From contig CAYRXH010000101.1 of NCBI GenBank assembly GCA_964428185.1, positions 1 through 8,361 of the forward strand: 8,361 nt of DNA, read 5' to 3'. The position numbers and the translations under genes are program-made. Origin of the DNA: CAYMAZ01 sp964428185. Its GTDB lineage: Bacteria; Bacteroidota; Bacteroidia; Bacteroidales; DTU049. Position 1 is the first letter of the stretch, and each line of letters begins with the position of its first letter. Shown here piece by piece: positions 1 to 6,992 of this stretch. The notes below the pieces were generated by a model that worked only from the letters and a program-made list of their open reading frames with translations, did no database searches and was not told where the DNA came from.

Positions 1-34
1 TACATGAAAATTTTAATTTACACACAAACAAATA

Positions 35-112
35 AAAAAAAAGTAGCAAGTAGTAAGTAGAGAGAAATTGCAGTTTCTCTCTACTTGCACTATCTCTACT
101 TTACTTTTTTTT
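35..112. terminator. Long imperfect inverted repeat with A- and T-tracts, likely bidirectional terminator or attenuator
   Basis: Seen in sequence: a perfect 13-bp stem pairs 55-67 (AAGTAGAGAGAAA) with 74-86 around the 6-base loop TTGCAG. It extends by a G-T and a G-C pair (54/87, 53/88). Beyond an 8-base bulge, 48-52 pairs with 97-101. Outside that, an 11-bp A-rich arm (35-45) pairs perfectly with 102-112, which ends in eight Ts. A tract of nine As on the left and eight Ts on the right is the layout of an intrinsic terminator that works in both directions. It ends 20 bases before the tape measure start, which leaves no room for a normal promoter. It may therefore attenuate rather than fully separate transcription. 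The AGTAG-rich arms could alternatively be a dispersed intergenic repeat of the host. Confidence 0.65.
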
Positions 113-132
113 AGAGGAAAATTACAAAAAAA

Positions 133-2169
133 ATGGACACTACGGTAAAATATGCAATAGAACTAATTAATAAGTGGGGTGCACCGTTGCGTTCATTTGA
201 AAAGAGCATCAATAATTTAGGGCATAAGAAAGTTATTGATCCATTCAGGGACATGCCAAGAAGTATTGCCCAACTAAGGGCAAATATTGAACGCTATAAG
301 AAAGCAAGTGATGAGACGATGAGATCCGATCATGTTCGGAAATACAAGCGCCTGATTGAGGAAACAGCAAGAAAAATTAAAAATTTAGAAGCTTCAACAT
401 TGTCTTGTGGTCAAAAAACAGAAGGTTTTTTGAACAAGCTTGGCATTAGCAACAGGTTGCTGGGCTTTGGTTCAGCAATTATTGCTGTTAGAAAAGGTAT
501 CCGTTATTTAAACGAAAGTATAATGACTTCGGCACAAGTGGAAAAGTACTCTGTTACATTAAAAACTATGCTTGGCAGTCAGGGAGCAGCCCGCGACAGA
601 ATGAGAGAGTATTTTGATATTGCCAAAAGAACTCCTTTTGAGTTATCACAAGTTGTAGAAGCAGGGAACCAGCTTCAGGCAATAGGACGTTACAGCAGAG
701 AAAACCTTGTAGCCTTAGGCGATTTGGCAGCAGCTTCGGGAAAACCGATTGAACAGGTAATGAATGCATATGCAAAGCTTGCAACCGGACAGAAGGGAGA
801 AGGTGTAAACATGTTTCGTGATCTATTAATAAGCACAGATGATTGGGCAAAAGCAACTGGGAAGGGTAAAAGAGCCAATGGTGAACTTATTGCATCGACA
901 GAGGAAATGATTGCTGCATTGCCAAAAATCATGCAAACAAAAGGGTTCTATGGAATGATGGAGCAGCAGGCAAGAACAACTGAAGGCAAAATAAGTAATC
1001 TGAAAGATTCAATGTTTCAGTTGAAGGTAGCAGTTGGAGATAGAATGAAACCATCATTTGATAGTTTTATAAGGGGAGCGACGAATACTGTAGATGTGTT
1101 AACCAGAATGATCCAAATACCCACTTCTCAAAAAATTGCAAAAGAGAAAGCAGAGTTGAATTCACTTGTAGGGATAATCACAAACGCTAATACGAGCCAG
1201 GAAGAAAGAAGCAGATTGCTGAAACAAATCCAACAGCAATACCCTGAATTTTTGAAGAACATAGATTTGGAAACTGTTAAAAACGAAGAGTTGAAGCAGA
1301 TGCTTGCCGGAGTTAACCAGGAATATGACCGTAAAATAAAGCTGGCTGCCATGCAAGACAAGGTGACTGAAGAGGAAAGAAAACTTCAGGAGCTGGAGGA
1401 AAAGAAATATCGAGCTTTATTGTATAGGCAGGCACAAGCAGAGGTGATAACTCAAGAAGAATTTTTTTCCACAAAATACGGAATTGAGGATGAACGGCAA
1501 TATAGTGAAAAAGGTACATCAGGTCTTGATTTTTATCAAAATCTCGAAAGAGCTTATGCAGGCATGGAATCCCGTTTGTTAAAAAACCCAAAAGATAAAG
1601 AAGCTTCAGAATTTGTTGAGAGATATAATGAGCTATTGGCCTATAAAAGTATTGCTGATGATCAAGGATACAAGGCCAATTTGGCTAACATGGACAAAAT
1701 TAATGCTGAAATTGACAAACAGAAACGCATTCTTGATATTTACAATAAAAATGTAACCGAATCACAAAGAACTGATATTTGGGAAAAGGCGCAAAAAATT
1801 GATGTAAATGATAAAAGCGTATATGATTTATATTTTGGAAAAGAAGAGTTAAAGAAGGAATTCGCTGATTTAAAAAAGAAAACAAAAGAAACACTCACTG
1901 AAACTGATTGGGGCAGGTTGCTTGATTTTGTAGAAGGCCGGGCAAAATACACAAAAACAACCCCAGGGGGTCTACCCGATAATATTGAAGATTACCAGAA
2001 GAATATTGTTAGCGGAGGTAGTAATATTAAAAATTACAATATTACGATTGAGAAGTTAGTTGAAACAATTGAGGTACATCCAAAAGAAATGAATGATGCT
2101 GTTCCTGAATTTACTGAAGTTGTAAAAAGAGAATTACTGGTTGCTGTGAATGATATAAACAGAGAATGA
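133..2169 (+). CDS. Phage tail tape measure protein
   Basis: This is the scaffold protein that fills the tail tube during assembly and sets tail length. The 678-residue protein has a charged, helical N-terminus (about 43-88). A short hydrophobic stretch follows at about 105-120 (LLGFGSAIIAV). Next is the conserved tape measure region (about 134-330: VEKYSVTLKTMLGS, RTPFELSQVVEAGNQL, GKPIEQVMNAYAKLATGQKG, VAVGDRMKPSF). Long charged helices likely to form coiled coils follow (about 403-437 and 517-544). The C-terminus (KNYNITIEKLVETIEVH...AVND) is a tail typical of Bacteroidota tape measures. At roughly 0.15 nm per residue, a known rule of thumb, the tail would be about 100 nm. The ATG lies 14 bases after GAGGA (114-118) in an A-rich leader. 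The gene overlaps the next by 4 bases (ATGA). It is the largest gene here and matches Mu gene 42 in position. Confidence 0.92.
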   Translation: MDTTVKYAIELINKWGAPLRSFEKSINNLGHKKVIDPFRDMPRSIAQLRANIERYKKASDETMRSDHVRKYKRLIEETARKIKNLEASTLSCGQKTEGFLNKLGISNRLLGFGSAIIAVRKGIRYLNESIMTSAQVEKYSVTLKTMLGSQGAARDRMREYFDIAKRTPFELSQVVEAGNQLQAIGRYSRENLVALGDLAAASGKPIEQVMNAYAKLATGQKGEGVNMFRDLLISTDDWAKATGKGKRANGELIASTEEMIAALPKIMQTKGFYGMMEQQARTTEGKISNLKDSMFQLKVAVGDRMKPSFDSFIRGATNTVDVLTRMIQIPTSQKIAKEKAELNSLVGIITNANTSQEERSRLLKQIQQQYPEFLKNIDLETVKNEELKQMLAGVNQEYDRKIKLAAMQDKVTEEERKLQELEEKKYRALLYRQAQAEVITQEEFFSTKYGIEDERQYSEKGTSGLDFYQNLERAYAGMESRLLKNPKDKEASEFVERYNELLAYKSIADDQGYKANLANMDKINAEIDKQKRILDIYNKNVTESQRTDIWEKAQKIDVNDKSVYDLYFGKEELKKEFADLKKKTKETLTETDWGRLLDFVEGRAKYTKTTPGGLPDNIEDYQKNIVSGGSNIKNYNITIEKLVETIEVHPKEMNDAVPEFTEVVKRELLVAVNDINRE

Positions 2170-2762
2170 TGAGCCGCTATCAATATATACTGAACACATT
2201 CGGGATGAGAGCTGTCAAGCCTTTGTTTTACGGCAAGGGAAAGCCTCTGAAAAAAAAGACCACAAATTATCCTGAAGGCCAGACTGCTGAAGTTGAAAAA
2301 TTTGACACCTATCCTGATGACATTCAGAAGATGTCAATGCTAGGCACTCCTGTTTTTTCAGATGTTGTGCTGGTATCACCAGATGGGAAACTTATTGTTG
2401 AACAGGATGCTGTTTTATGTGAAGTGACACAAAAGAAAAGAATCGTAAAAACAAATATTGTTGGTCGCAATGGCAGTGTGAAAGAATATATCAATGAAGA
2501 TGATTATGCGGTGAACCTGAAAGGAGTTTTGTTATCAGATAAACCGGATACTGTTCCTGATCAGCTTTCAGAACTATATAAGATTGTCTCAATAAATGAC
2601 AGCGTGGCAGTTGTTTCACCTTTTTTAGATGTATTTGACATTCACAACATTGTCATTGAGAGTTTGAAAATCAATCAGATAGAAGGTAAGTTGAATGTAA
2701 TATCGTTTGATATAACTTCAGTAAGCGATGTGGAACTATCAATTTTGGTAAATGATGAATAG
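2166..2762 (+). CDS. DUF6046-like tail/baseplate protein (Mu gp43 position)
   Basis: A 198-residue protein that I recognise as the DUF6046 type common in Bacteroidota phages. Diagnostic stretches are MLGTPVFSDVVL (about residues 57-70), KKRIVKTNIVGRNGSVKEYI (about 90-110), the DDYAVNLKGVLLS strand, SPFLDVFDIHNIVIESLKI, and a C-terminal 'G..NVISFDITSVSDVELS' segment. The family's exact function is not established. Its place directly after the tape measure and before the hub corresponds to Mu gp43 or XkdP-type proteins, so a role at the junction of tail tube and baseplate is inferred. There are two possible starts, ATG at 2166 or 2169. The first gives a 4-base overlap with the tape measure stop and implies translational coupling. 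The stop lies 1 base from the stop of the convergent minus-strand gene. Confidence 0.75.
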   Translation: MMSRYQYILNTFGMRAVKPLFYGKGKPLKKKTTNYPEGQTAEVEKFDTYPDDIQKMSMLGTPVFSDVVLVSPDGKLIVEQDAVLCEVTQKKRIVKTNIVGRNGSVKEYINEDDYAVNLKGVLLSDKPDTVPDQLSELYKIVSINDSVAVVSPFLDVFDIHNIVIESLKINQIEGKLNVISFDITSVSDVELSILVNDE

Positions 2763-2763
2763 C

Positions 2764-3084
2764 TTATTTAATCCCGGGGAAACTGGAGACGTATTTAATC
2801 TTGAAATCAGGAAAACTCCTGACAAACCTGACTTTAAAATCAGGAAAGGACTCAACAATCTGCCACTTGCCACATTGATCAGGGAAAGAACGTACAATCT
2901 CAACCCGAATATCTTCAAAACTATCAACAACCTGTATGTCAAAATCGGAAAAAGAATCAACAATTTTTACTTTGCCAAACAATTTAACACCATTGCAAGT
3001 GCAGTCATCAGCAATGGGTCCACCAGATCGGGTGAATGCAGACAGGGAAATGAAAGCGAGCAAAATAAGTATAATACGTTTCAT
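2764..3084 (-). CDS. Small exported repeat protein, 7(1) septoil knot (DUF6150)-like
   Basis: A 106-residue protein encoded against the tail operon. Residues 1-16 (MKRIILILLAFISLSA) form a basic then hydrophobic export signal with likely type I cleavage near 16-17. No lipobox cysteine is present. A short segment with Cys28 and Cys30 follows. Then come six tandem repeats of about 11 residues (39-49, 50-60, 61-73, 74-84, 85-95, 96-106) with the pattern x-x-[IVFY]-V-x-S-F-x-[DG]-x-x. The third carries a two-residue insertion with Cys71 (QCGKW). This repeat style matches my memory of the septoil knot family, formerly DUF6150; that assignment is unsearched. The three cysteines could form a disulfide after export. 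The gene is convergent with the DUF6046 gene (1-base gap) and divergent from the hub gene (42 bases). Function is unknown. A moron-type role at the cell envelope is inference. The overlapping + strand frame is its shadow. Confidence 0.8.
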   Translation of the reverse strand: MKRIILILLAFISLSAFTRSGGPIADDCTCNGVKLFGKVKIVDSFSDFDIQVVDSFEDIRVEIVRSFPDQCGKWQIVESFPDFKVRFVRSFPDFKIKYVSSFPGIK

Positions 3085-3126
3085 AATATTGATATAAAGG
3101 TCAAATAATTAGCAAAAACCATTCCA
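3085..3126. promoter_or_regulatory. Divergent intergenic gap, presumed promoter region for the minus-strand gene
   Basis: The 42 bases separate the start codons of the minus-strand repeat protein and the + strand hub gene. It is the largest non-coding gap inside the operon. Reading the minus strand, ATTATTTG (3109-3102) resembles the Bacteroidota -7 box TAnnTTTG only partly. No TTTG -33 box lies at the usual 19-21-base spacing. A promoter for the minus-strand gene must lie here or within the start of the hub gene, but the exact site cannot be fixed. The hub gene has no convincing promoter of its own and is probably reached by read-through. Confidence 0.25.
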
Positions 3127-4113
3127 ATGTATCGCCTCTGCAGTCATATAACAATCGGGAAAACAGAATTCAATTTTGTTTGTGAAGTTGCAATCAAAGA
3201 GAGTGTAGAGACACTGACGGATACATGTGTGATCAAGTTTCCGAAAAAACTGAAGTGGAATGACAGTGAAATTTTCTTCGGACCAAATGCACTGATCAAA
3301 AGAAGGGACAAGGTTGAAGTACGACTGGGCTATAATGATGAACTGCAGTTGGTATTCAAAGGATATGTTCGGACAATACACCGGAAAGTGCCGGTAGAAA
3401 TTGAATGCGAAGATGAAATGTACAGACTGAAATGGCCCGAGAATATCATTAATAAAAAGGTATTCAGTAGCGTAACCCTAAGTGATTTGTTGAATTACAT
3501 TTTGCCACAGGGAATCAATTTAACTTGTGCCCAGATGAATCTTGGCAGATATATTATTAAGGACAATGTTGAGCCTGTTAAAGTTCTGGAGATGCTTACA
3601 GATAAAAGCACTTATGGATTATCAGCTTACTTTCAGCTCATTGCTGAACAGCCACACTTATTTGTTGGCTTGCCACATCTGCATTTTTCAGAGCATCGAA
3701 AAGTACAAAAGTTCAGGTTTCATTTCAACATAATTCAGGATAATTTAACCTATACAGAGAAGGAAGACAGAAAGATCAAAATCAAAGCCATCAGCATCAT
3801 GCCAAACAACCAAAGGCATGAAGTGGAAGTTGGTCCAACGGATGGCGGACTTCGCACATTCAATTACTATAACATTGACAAAGCATCATTGCAAAAACAG
3901 GCAAATGATCTGCTGTCAGAATTTCAGATAGACGGATATGAAGGCACATTGACGGCATTTGGATTGCCATTTGTGCGCAAAGCAGACGCAGTGAAACTAT
4001 ATGATGATCGCTTTGTGCAAACAGAGCAAATATACAGCGTCAAATCTGTGAAGAGACAATTTGGCATGTCAGGATACAGACAAACGATAACGATAGACAG
4101 GAGGATTAGTTAA
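3127..4113 (+). CDS. Baseplate hub protein (Mu gp44 / P2 gpD / T4 gp27-like)
   Basis: A 328-residue protein expected to form the trimeric hub linking tail tube and spike. The N-terminal half is beta-rich and follows the hub pattern: 'CEVAIKESVETLTDTCVIKFPK' (about residues 19-40), then a short-range 'RRDKVEVRLGYNDELQLVFKGYVRTIHRKVPVEIECED' block (about 59-97) that matches the tube-like domain of gpD/gp27 proteins. A helical domain with 'SDLLNYILP' follows, and late beta segments end in 'QTEQIYSVKSVKRQFGMSGYRQTITID', the usual close of such hubs. The stop codon overlaps the spike start by one base (TAATG), a coupling expected for partners made in fixed ratio. Its position directly before the spike supports the call strongly. 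Confidence 0.82.
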   Translation: MYRLCSHITIGKTEFNFVCEVAIKESVETLTDTCVIKFPKKLKWNDSEIFFGPNALIKRRDKVEVRLGYNDELQLVFKGYVRTIHRKVPVEIECEDEMYRLKWPENIINKKVFSSVTLSDLLNYILPQGINLTCAQMNLGRYIIKDNVEPVKVLEMLTDKSTYGLSAYFQLIAEQPHLFVGLPHLHFSEHRKVQKFRFHFNIIQDNLTYTEKEDRKIKIKAISIMPNNQRHEVEVGPTDGGLRTFNYYNIDKASLQKQANDLLSEFQIDGYEGTLTAFGLPFVRKADAVKLYDDRFVQTEQIYSVKSVKRQFGMSGYRQTITIDRRIS

Positions 4114-4565
4114 TGGCAGGATTGAAGCATCTTTTGCGTGAACTGTTGAATGAAGACAAGATGATGCCAGTTGTCTGCAGGGTGAAATCTGTCGAAGGAA
4201 ATTCTGTTTTGCTTGAACCACTCAATGGAACTGTTGAGTTTGAGGCAAGAATTCAGGCAGATGAAGTTCCCGGGTTGAAGATCATTCCGGAGGCAGACAG
4301 TATCGTTATTGCAGGGTTTTGTGAAAATGGCAATATCCCCTACATAAGCCTCTATTCTGAAGTTAAGGAAATTGACATTGTTGTTACAGATAAGATTCTA
4401 ATTGCAAATAGCACAAATAATCTTGGAGCCATACTTGCAGAACTATGCACAGCACTTGAAACCCTTACTGTTACAACTCCAATGGGACCATCCGGGACAC
4501 CAATAAATATTACGCAGATCTCAGCTGTCAAAAATAAATTGCAAAACCTTTTAAAAACTAATTAA
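4113..4565 (+). CDS. Baseplate spike protein (gpV / Mu gp45-like)
   Basis: A 150-residue protein likely to form the membrane-piercing trimeric spike under the hub. Residues about 17-85 (VVCRVKSVEGNSVLLEPLNG...ADSIVIAGFCENGNIPYISLYSEV) look like the OB-fold of gpV-type spikes. A short beta stretch follows (KEIDIVVTDKILI), too short for a long beta-helix. The C-terminus is a helical segment (NLGAILAELCTALETL) with TPMGPSGTPINIT and a last helix, a layout I recognise from Bacteroidota phage spikes. No HxH metal-binding tip, as found in P2 and phi92 spikes, is visible; the only histidine is at residue 6. It begins in the stop codon of the hub gene and ends 1 base before the next start. Confidence 0.75.
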   Translation: MAGLKHLLRELLNEDKMMPVVCRVKSVEGNSVLLEPLNGTVEFEARIQADEVPGLKIIPEADSIVIAGFCENGNIPYISLYSEVKEIDIVVTDKILIANSTNNLGAILAELCTALETLTVTTPMGPSGTPINITQISAVKNKLQNLLKTN

Positions 4566-4566
4566 A

Positions 4567-4809
4567 ATGGCTTTAAACGATGCAATTTTAAAAAACAATC
4601 TAAAGGCACTCTATGACAATATGGTGACCAGAGAGGATAATCCGGGGCAGGCAAGGGAGTATTTTGCAAATCAGATGGCTCAGATCATATCTGACTATGT
4701 GCGTTCAGCTTCATTATTTGCAACTCCGGTTCAGGTGACAGCAGCAGCCATGAGCAATGGAGGCGGTCCGGTTGTGGCAGCCAATAACCTTCAAATTACA
4801 ATCACATGA
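4567..4809 (+). CDS. Small conserved baseplate-region protein of unknown function
   Basis: An 80-residue protein. The N-terminal two thirds are helical: 'LKNNLKALYDNMVTRED' then 'AREYFANQMAQIISDYVRSASL'. This pattern of a small protein ending its helix in I-D/S-Y-x-K/R-S/T-A is one I have seen in small proteins next to spike genes of other phages. A hydrophobic glycine-rich tail follows (VQVTAAAMSNGGGPVVAANNLQITIT). There is no signal peptide or catalytic motif. It starts 1 base after the spike stop and overlaps the next gene by 4 bases (ATGA), so it is co-expressed with the baseplate. A minor structural role around the hub or spike is inference from place only. Confidence 0.7.
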   Translation: MALNDAILKNNLKALYDNMVTREDNPGQAREYFANQMAQIISDYVRSASLFATPVQVTAAAMSNGGGPVVAANNLQITIT

Positions 4810-5081
4810 GAAAGGATCTGTTGTTCGAAGATGATATAGCTACCGCTGATGGTGATTTTGTTATAGGCCCATCGGATGAGCAGCATATTGAGCATATTTT
4901 GATTGCAGCACCAGGTCATTACAAACAATCTCCTTTAACAGGAGCTGATTTTACAAAAATGCTTGGTGGCCCTTTTGGGGGCATACAGAAAAGAGCAATA
5001 ACACTTGCTTTATTAGCAGACGGATATGAGATAAACAATGTTTCACTTTTAAATGGAGAGCTTCAAATTGACACCAAATAA
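4806..5081 (+). CDS. Baseplate wedge protein, Mu gp46 / T4 gp25-like
   Basis: A 91-residue protein. The pattern 'DGDFVIGPSDEQHIEHILIAAPGHYKQSPLTGADF' (about residues 15-49) matches the Bacteroidota phage protein that takes the place of Mu gp46. Such proteins nucleate wedge assembly and join the sheath to the baseplate in contractile tails. The middle (GGIQKRAITLALLADGYEINNVSLLNGELQI) is the expected helix followed by a beta hairpin. The assignment rests on this pattern and on its place between the spike and J-like genes. The gene overlaps its upstream neighbour by 4 bases. Its last 29 bases are shared with the start of the next gene in another frame. Confidence 0.68.
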   Translation: MRKDLLFEDDIATADGDFVIGPSDEQHIEHILIAAPGHYKQSPLTGADFTKMLGGPFGGIQKRAITLALLADGYEINNVSLLNGELQIDTK

Positions 5082-5361
5082 ATATATTGTGCAGGCTGAC
5101 CAGAATGTGTTTGATATTCTGTTGCAAACTACTGGATGCATTGAAGGGATTTTTGACTTGATTGCAACAAATCCATTGGTTCTATCTGAAGTGTCTGCCA
5201 ATATTAATATGGGAGATAACATTGTTATCCCCAAAAATATACGCTCTAACAATACGATATTACAAAATATTACCAAACGCAAATTAATTATAGCTACCGG
5301 AGCTGAATATCAGGAAGGCATCGGATACTGGAGTATAGGAGTTGACTTTATAATTACATAA
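5053..5361 (+). CDS. LysM-like baseplate protein
   Basis: A 102-residue protein whose residues about 10-60 follow a LysM-type layout: 'YIVQADQNVFDILLQTTG', 'IEGIFDLIATNP', then a turn and 'GDNIVIPKN'. Short proteins of this style recur in Bacteroidota phage baseplates. In phages, LysM-like domains usually act as protein-binding modules in the baseplate (compare T4 gp53 and P2 gpX) rather than cell wall binders. The start at 5053 gives a 29-base overlap with the previous gene. TTG at 5068 would shorten the protein by five residues and cut the overlap, so the start is not certain. The C-terminus (EYQEGIGYWSIGVDFIIT) is beta-like. The next start is 3 bases after the stop. Confidence 0.68.
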   Translation: MESFKLTPNKYIVQADQNVFDILLQTTGCIEGIFDLIATNPLVLSEVSANINMGDNIVIPKNIRSNNTILQNITKRKLIIATGAEYQEGIGYWSIGVDFIIT

Positions 5362-5364
5362 ACC

Positions 5365-5787
5365 ATGAAATTGTCACGAGAAAGCTTAAAAAACCTATTT
5401 CTTGCTAGAAAAAAACCATCGCAAGAAGATTTTGCCAACCTTATAGACTCAATGGCTCATTTAGATGAAGATTCATCTTCCATGGGACTTGGTGCTCATA
5501 ATCCTGCTGCTTTGTATTTGCCGGGTTCAATCATATTGCAAAATGGGTTGCTATTGGCAAGTTTAATTCAACAACAAGGACCATATGTTAAAGATAACTG
5601 GGAAATGGCAATTTCTGCAGGTGTTTCCAATAAAATAACTACCAATCAGGTGGTGAATATCTATAAAAATTTCCAATATGAAGTAAGACCAAAAATCACA
5701 TGTGATGGGAAGATTGTGATAGATGGCGTATTGATCATAAGTGATTTTGGCGCAAATATCAAAATTCCAAATCGAAATTTCAAATAA
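5365..5787 (+). CDS. Phage structural protein of unknown function with fiber-type N-terminus
   Basis: A 140-residue protein. Residues 1-35 (MKLSRESLKNLF, KPSQEDFANLIDSMAHLDED) carry the 'F..G.kPtq.dFa.LIDS..H' pattern that opens many Bacteroidota tail fiber or tail-associated proteins. The middle (PAALYLPGSIILQNGLLLASLI) is hydrophobic but interrupted by proline and polar residues and is not a clear membrane span. The C-terminus is beta-rich (KITCDGKIVIDGVLIISDFGANIKIP). It is far shorter than a full fiber. It sits with the next gene between the gp46-like and J-like genes, which are adjacent in Mu, so the pair is an insertion relative to Mu. A role as a small fiber, adaptor or decoration is inferred. 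Confidence 0.62.
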   Translation: MKLSRESLKNLFLARKKPSQEDFANLIDSMAHLDEDSSSMGLGAHNPAALYLPGSIILQNGLLLASLIQQQGPYVKDNWEMAISAGVSNKITTNQVVNIYKNFQYEVRPKITCDGKIVIDGVLIISDFGANIKIPNRNFK

Positions 5788-5799
5788 AATTGTAATATT

Positions 5800-6174
5800 A
5801 TGGGAACAGTACAACTAAAAATTGAACGAAAAGATACACTTGAAACACCACCCGTGGGATATGTGTATCTCAACGTGACAGAAAATCTTGAATTAATTAT
5901 GACAGATTCCAACGGCGTCAAACGAGTCATGAAAGAAGTCGAATACAATGTAACTGCAAGTTGTTCGCCGGATAATGAAGGCCATAATGTAACAGGAGCT
6001 GGCTCTTATAAAGCAGGGGCAGAAGTAACCATCGAAGCCGTACCATTTGAAGGGCATGTGTTTGTTAAATTCACCGATGAAAGTAATACTACACTATCAG
6101 AAGTAAATCCTTATCAATTCAACATGCCTGAAGAAGATGTGATTATAGTTGCAGTGTTTCAGCCAGAAGCATAA
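5800..6174 (+). CDS. Virion-associated protein with InlB B-repeat-like domain
   Basis: A 124-residue protein in two parts. Residues about 1-44 (VQLKIERKDTLETPPVGYVYLNVTENLELIMTD.NGVKRVM) resemble the short N-terminal beta units seen in Bacteroidota phage fibers. Residues about 49-122 look like a bacterial InlB B-repeat-like domain (Flg_new_2 style): 'YNVTASCSPDNEGHNVTGAG.YKAGAEVTIEAVPFEGHVFVKFTDE' then 'NPYQFNMPEEDVIIVAVFQP'. Such beta-grasp-like domains occur in cell-surface and virion proteins and often bind partners or sugars. It has no signal peptide, so it would reach the outside as part of a particle. It lies 12 bases after the previous gene and 5 bases before the J-like gene. Function as a decoration or adhesion domain is inferred. 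Confidence 0.68.
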   Translation: MGTVQLKIERKDTLETPPVGYVYLNVTENLELIMTDSNGVKRVMKEVEYNVTASCSPDNEGHNVTGAGSYKAGAEVTIEAVPFEGHVFVKFTDESNTTLSEVNPYQFNMPEEDVIIVAVFQPEA

Positions 6175-6179
6175 TATAT

Positions 6180-6992
6180 ATGAGAAGCATTGAAGAGATA
6201 TACAATTCACTTGTTGCAGCCAAGGATTCTGATCCTGTGCTATCACCTTTGTTAACGTCCAGTTCGGCGACCGCAATTTGGAAGGCAATTTTTTATATTA
6301 TATCGGTTGGCGTATGGATACACGAAGGATTGTTTGACACATTTAAGTCTGAAATAACTGAAATTGCCAATAATGCATATGCCGGTACAATTGCTTGGTA
6401 TTACAGAAAAGCACTTGATTTTCAATACGGCTATAGTGTTGAATTTATGCAGGATGGTCAGATAGGCTATTCCAACATTGACGAGAACGCTAAGATTATC
6501 AAACATGTAGCAATTGTAGAGACTGGCAACATATTGCTTGTTAAAGTAAGTAAGGCCAATATGTTAGAATTGAGCATAAATGAAGAAGCTGCATTCGTTA
6601 CTTATCTCAACAAAATCAAATTTGCTGGAACCAAAACGGCAGTGGTTAACATCCCTGCAGATACAATAATTGCGGATATTGACATATACTATGATCCACA
6701 ACTATTAAGCTCAGTTGGTGAATCCCTAAACCAGCCAGGGGTTTATCCTGTTCAAACAGCAATTGCTACTTACATGGAATCAATTCAATTTGGAGGCTCT
6801 TTGGTCAAAACACAAATGATTGATTATATACAGGCTGCTGAAGGTGTTTGTGATATTACTCTTAATAGCATCTCGGCAAAAAAACATTTAGGAGGATACA
6901 ATGTAATAGCCTCAAATGCTTATAATAGTCTATCTGGCAAGATCCTCGTTGATCAGCTGCACATAAATTATACACCATGCAATATAATTTAA
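6180..6992 (+). CDS. Baseplate J-like wedge protein (Mu gp47-like)
   Basis: A 270-residue protein predicted to be a baseplate wedge component that links hub and fibers. The N-terminus follows the Bacteroidota J-like pattern: 'IEEIYNSLVAAKDSDPVLSPLLTSSSATAIWKAIFYIISVGVWIHEGLFD' split over about residues 4-54, then 'AYAGTIAWYYRKALDFQYGYS' (about 66-86). Beta-rich central segments follow (KHVAIVETGNILLVKVSK, TKTAVVNIPADTIIADIDIYYDP). A helical stretch comes next, 'VYPVQTAIATYMESIQFGGSL' then 'KTQMIDYIQAAEGVCDI', the conserved J-protein region in which an inner domain ends and the chain closes. It is shorter than Mu gp47 (about 360 residues, from memory), as is usual in this host group. It overlaps the next gene by 16 bases. 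Confidence 0.8.
   Translation: MRSIEEIYNSLVAAKDSDPVLSPLLTSSSATAIWKAIFYIISVGVWIHEGLFDTFKSEITEIANNAYAGTIAWYYRKALDFQYGYSVEFMQDGQIGYSNIDENAKIIKHVAIVETGNILLVKVSKANMLELSINEEAAFVTYLNKIKFAGTKTAVVNIPADTIIADIDIYYDPQLLSSVGESLNQPGVYPVQTAIATYMESIQFGGSLVKTQMIDYIQAAEGVCDITLNSISAKKHLGGYNVIASNAYNSLSGKILVDQLHINYTPCNII

Noticed and set aside
4..60. Short + strand frame starting at ATG 4
   Set aside because: About 18 codons of low-complexity sequence running into the inverted repeat. Nothing supports it as a gene, and no upstream gene end can be identified with confidence.
566..1952. Several minus-strand frames of 64-96 codons inside the tape measure gene
   Set aside because: They lie within a clearly coding + strand gene, have leucine/phenylalanine-rich compositions typical of antisense shadows and show no family pattern.
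2752..3108. + strand frame of 118 codons overlapping the minus-strand repeat protein
   Set aside because: Its sequence has no recognisable pattern, while the minus frame has an export signal and six clean repeats. It reads as a shadow created by the repeated DNA.
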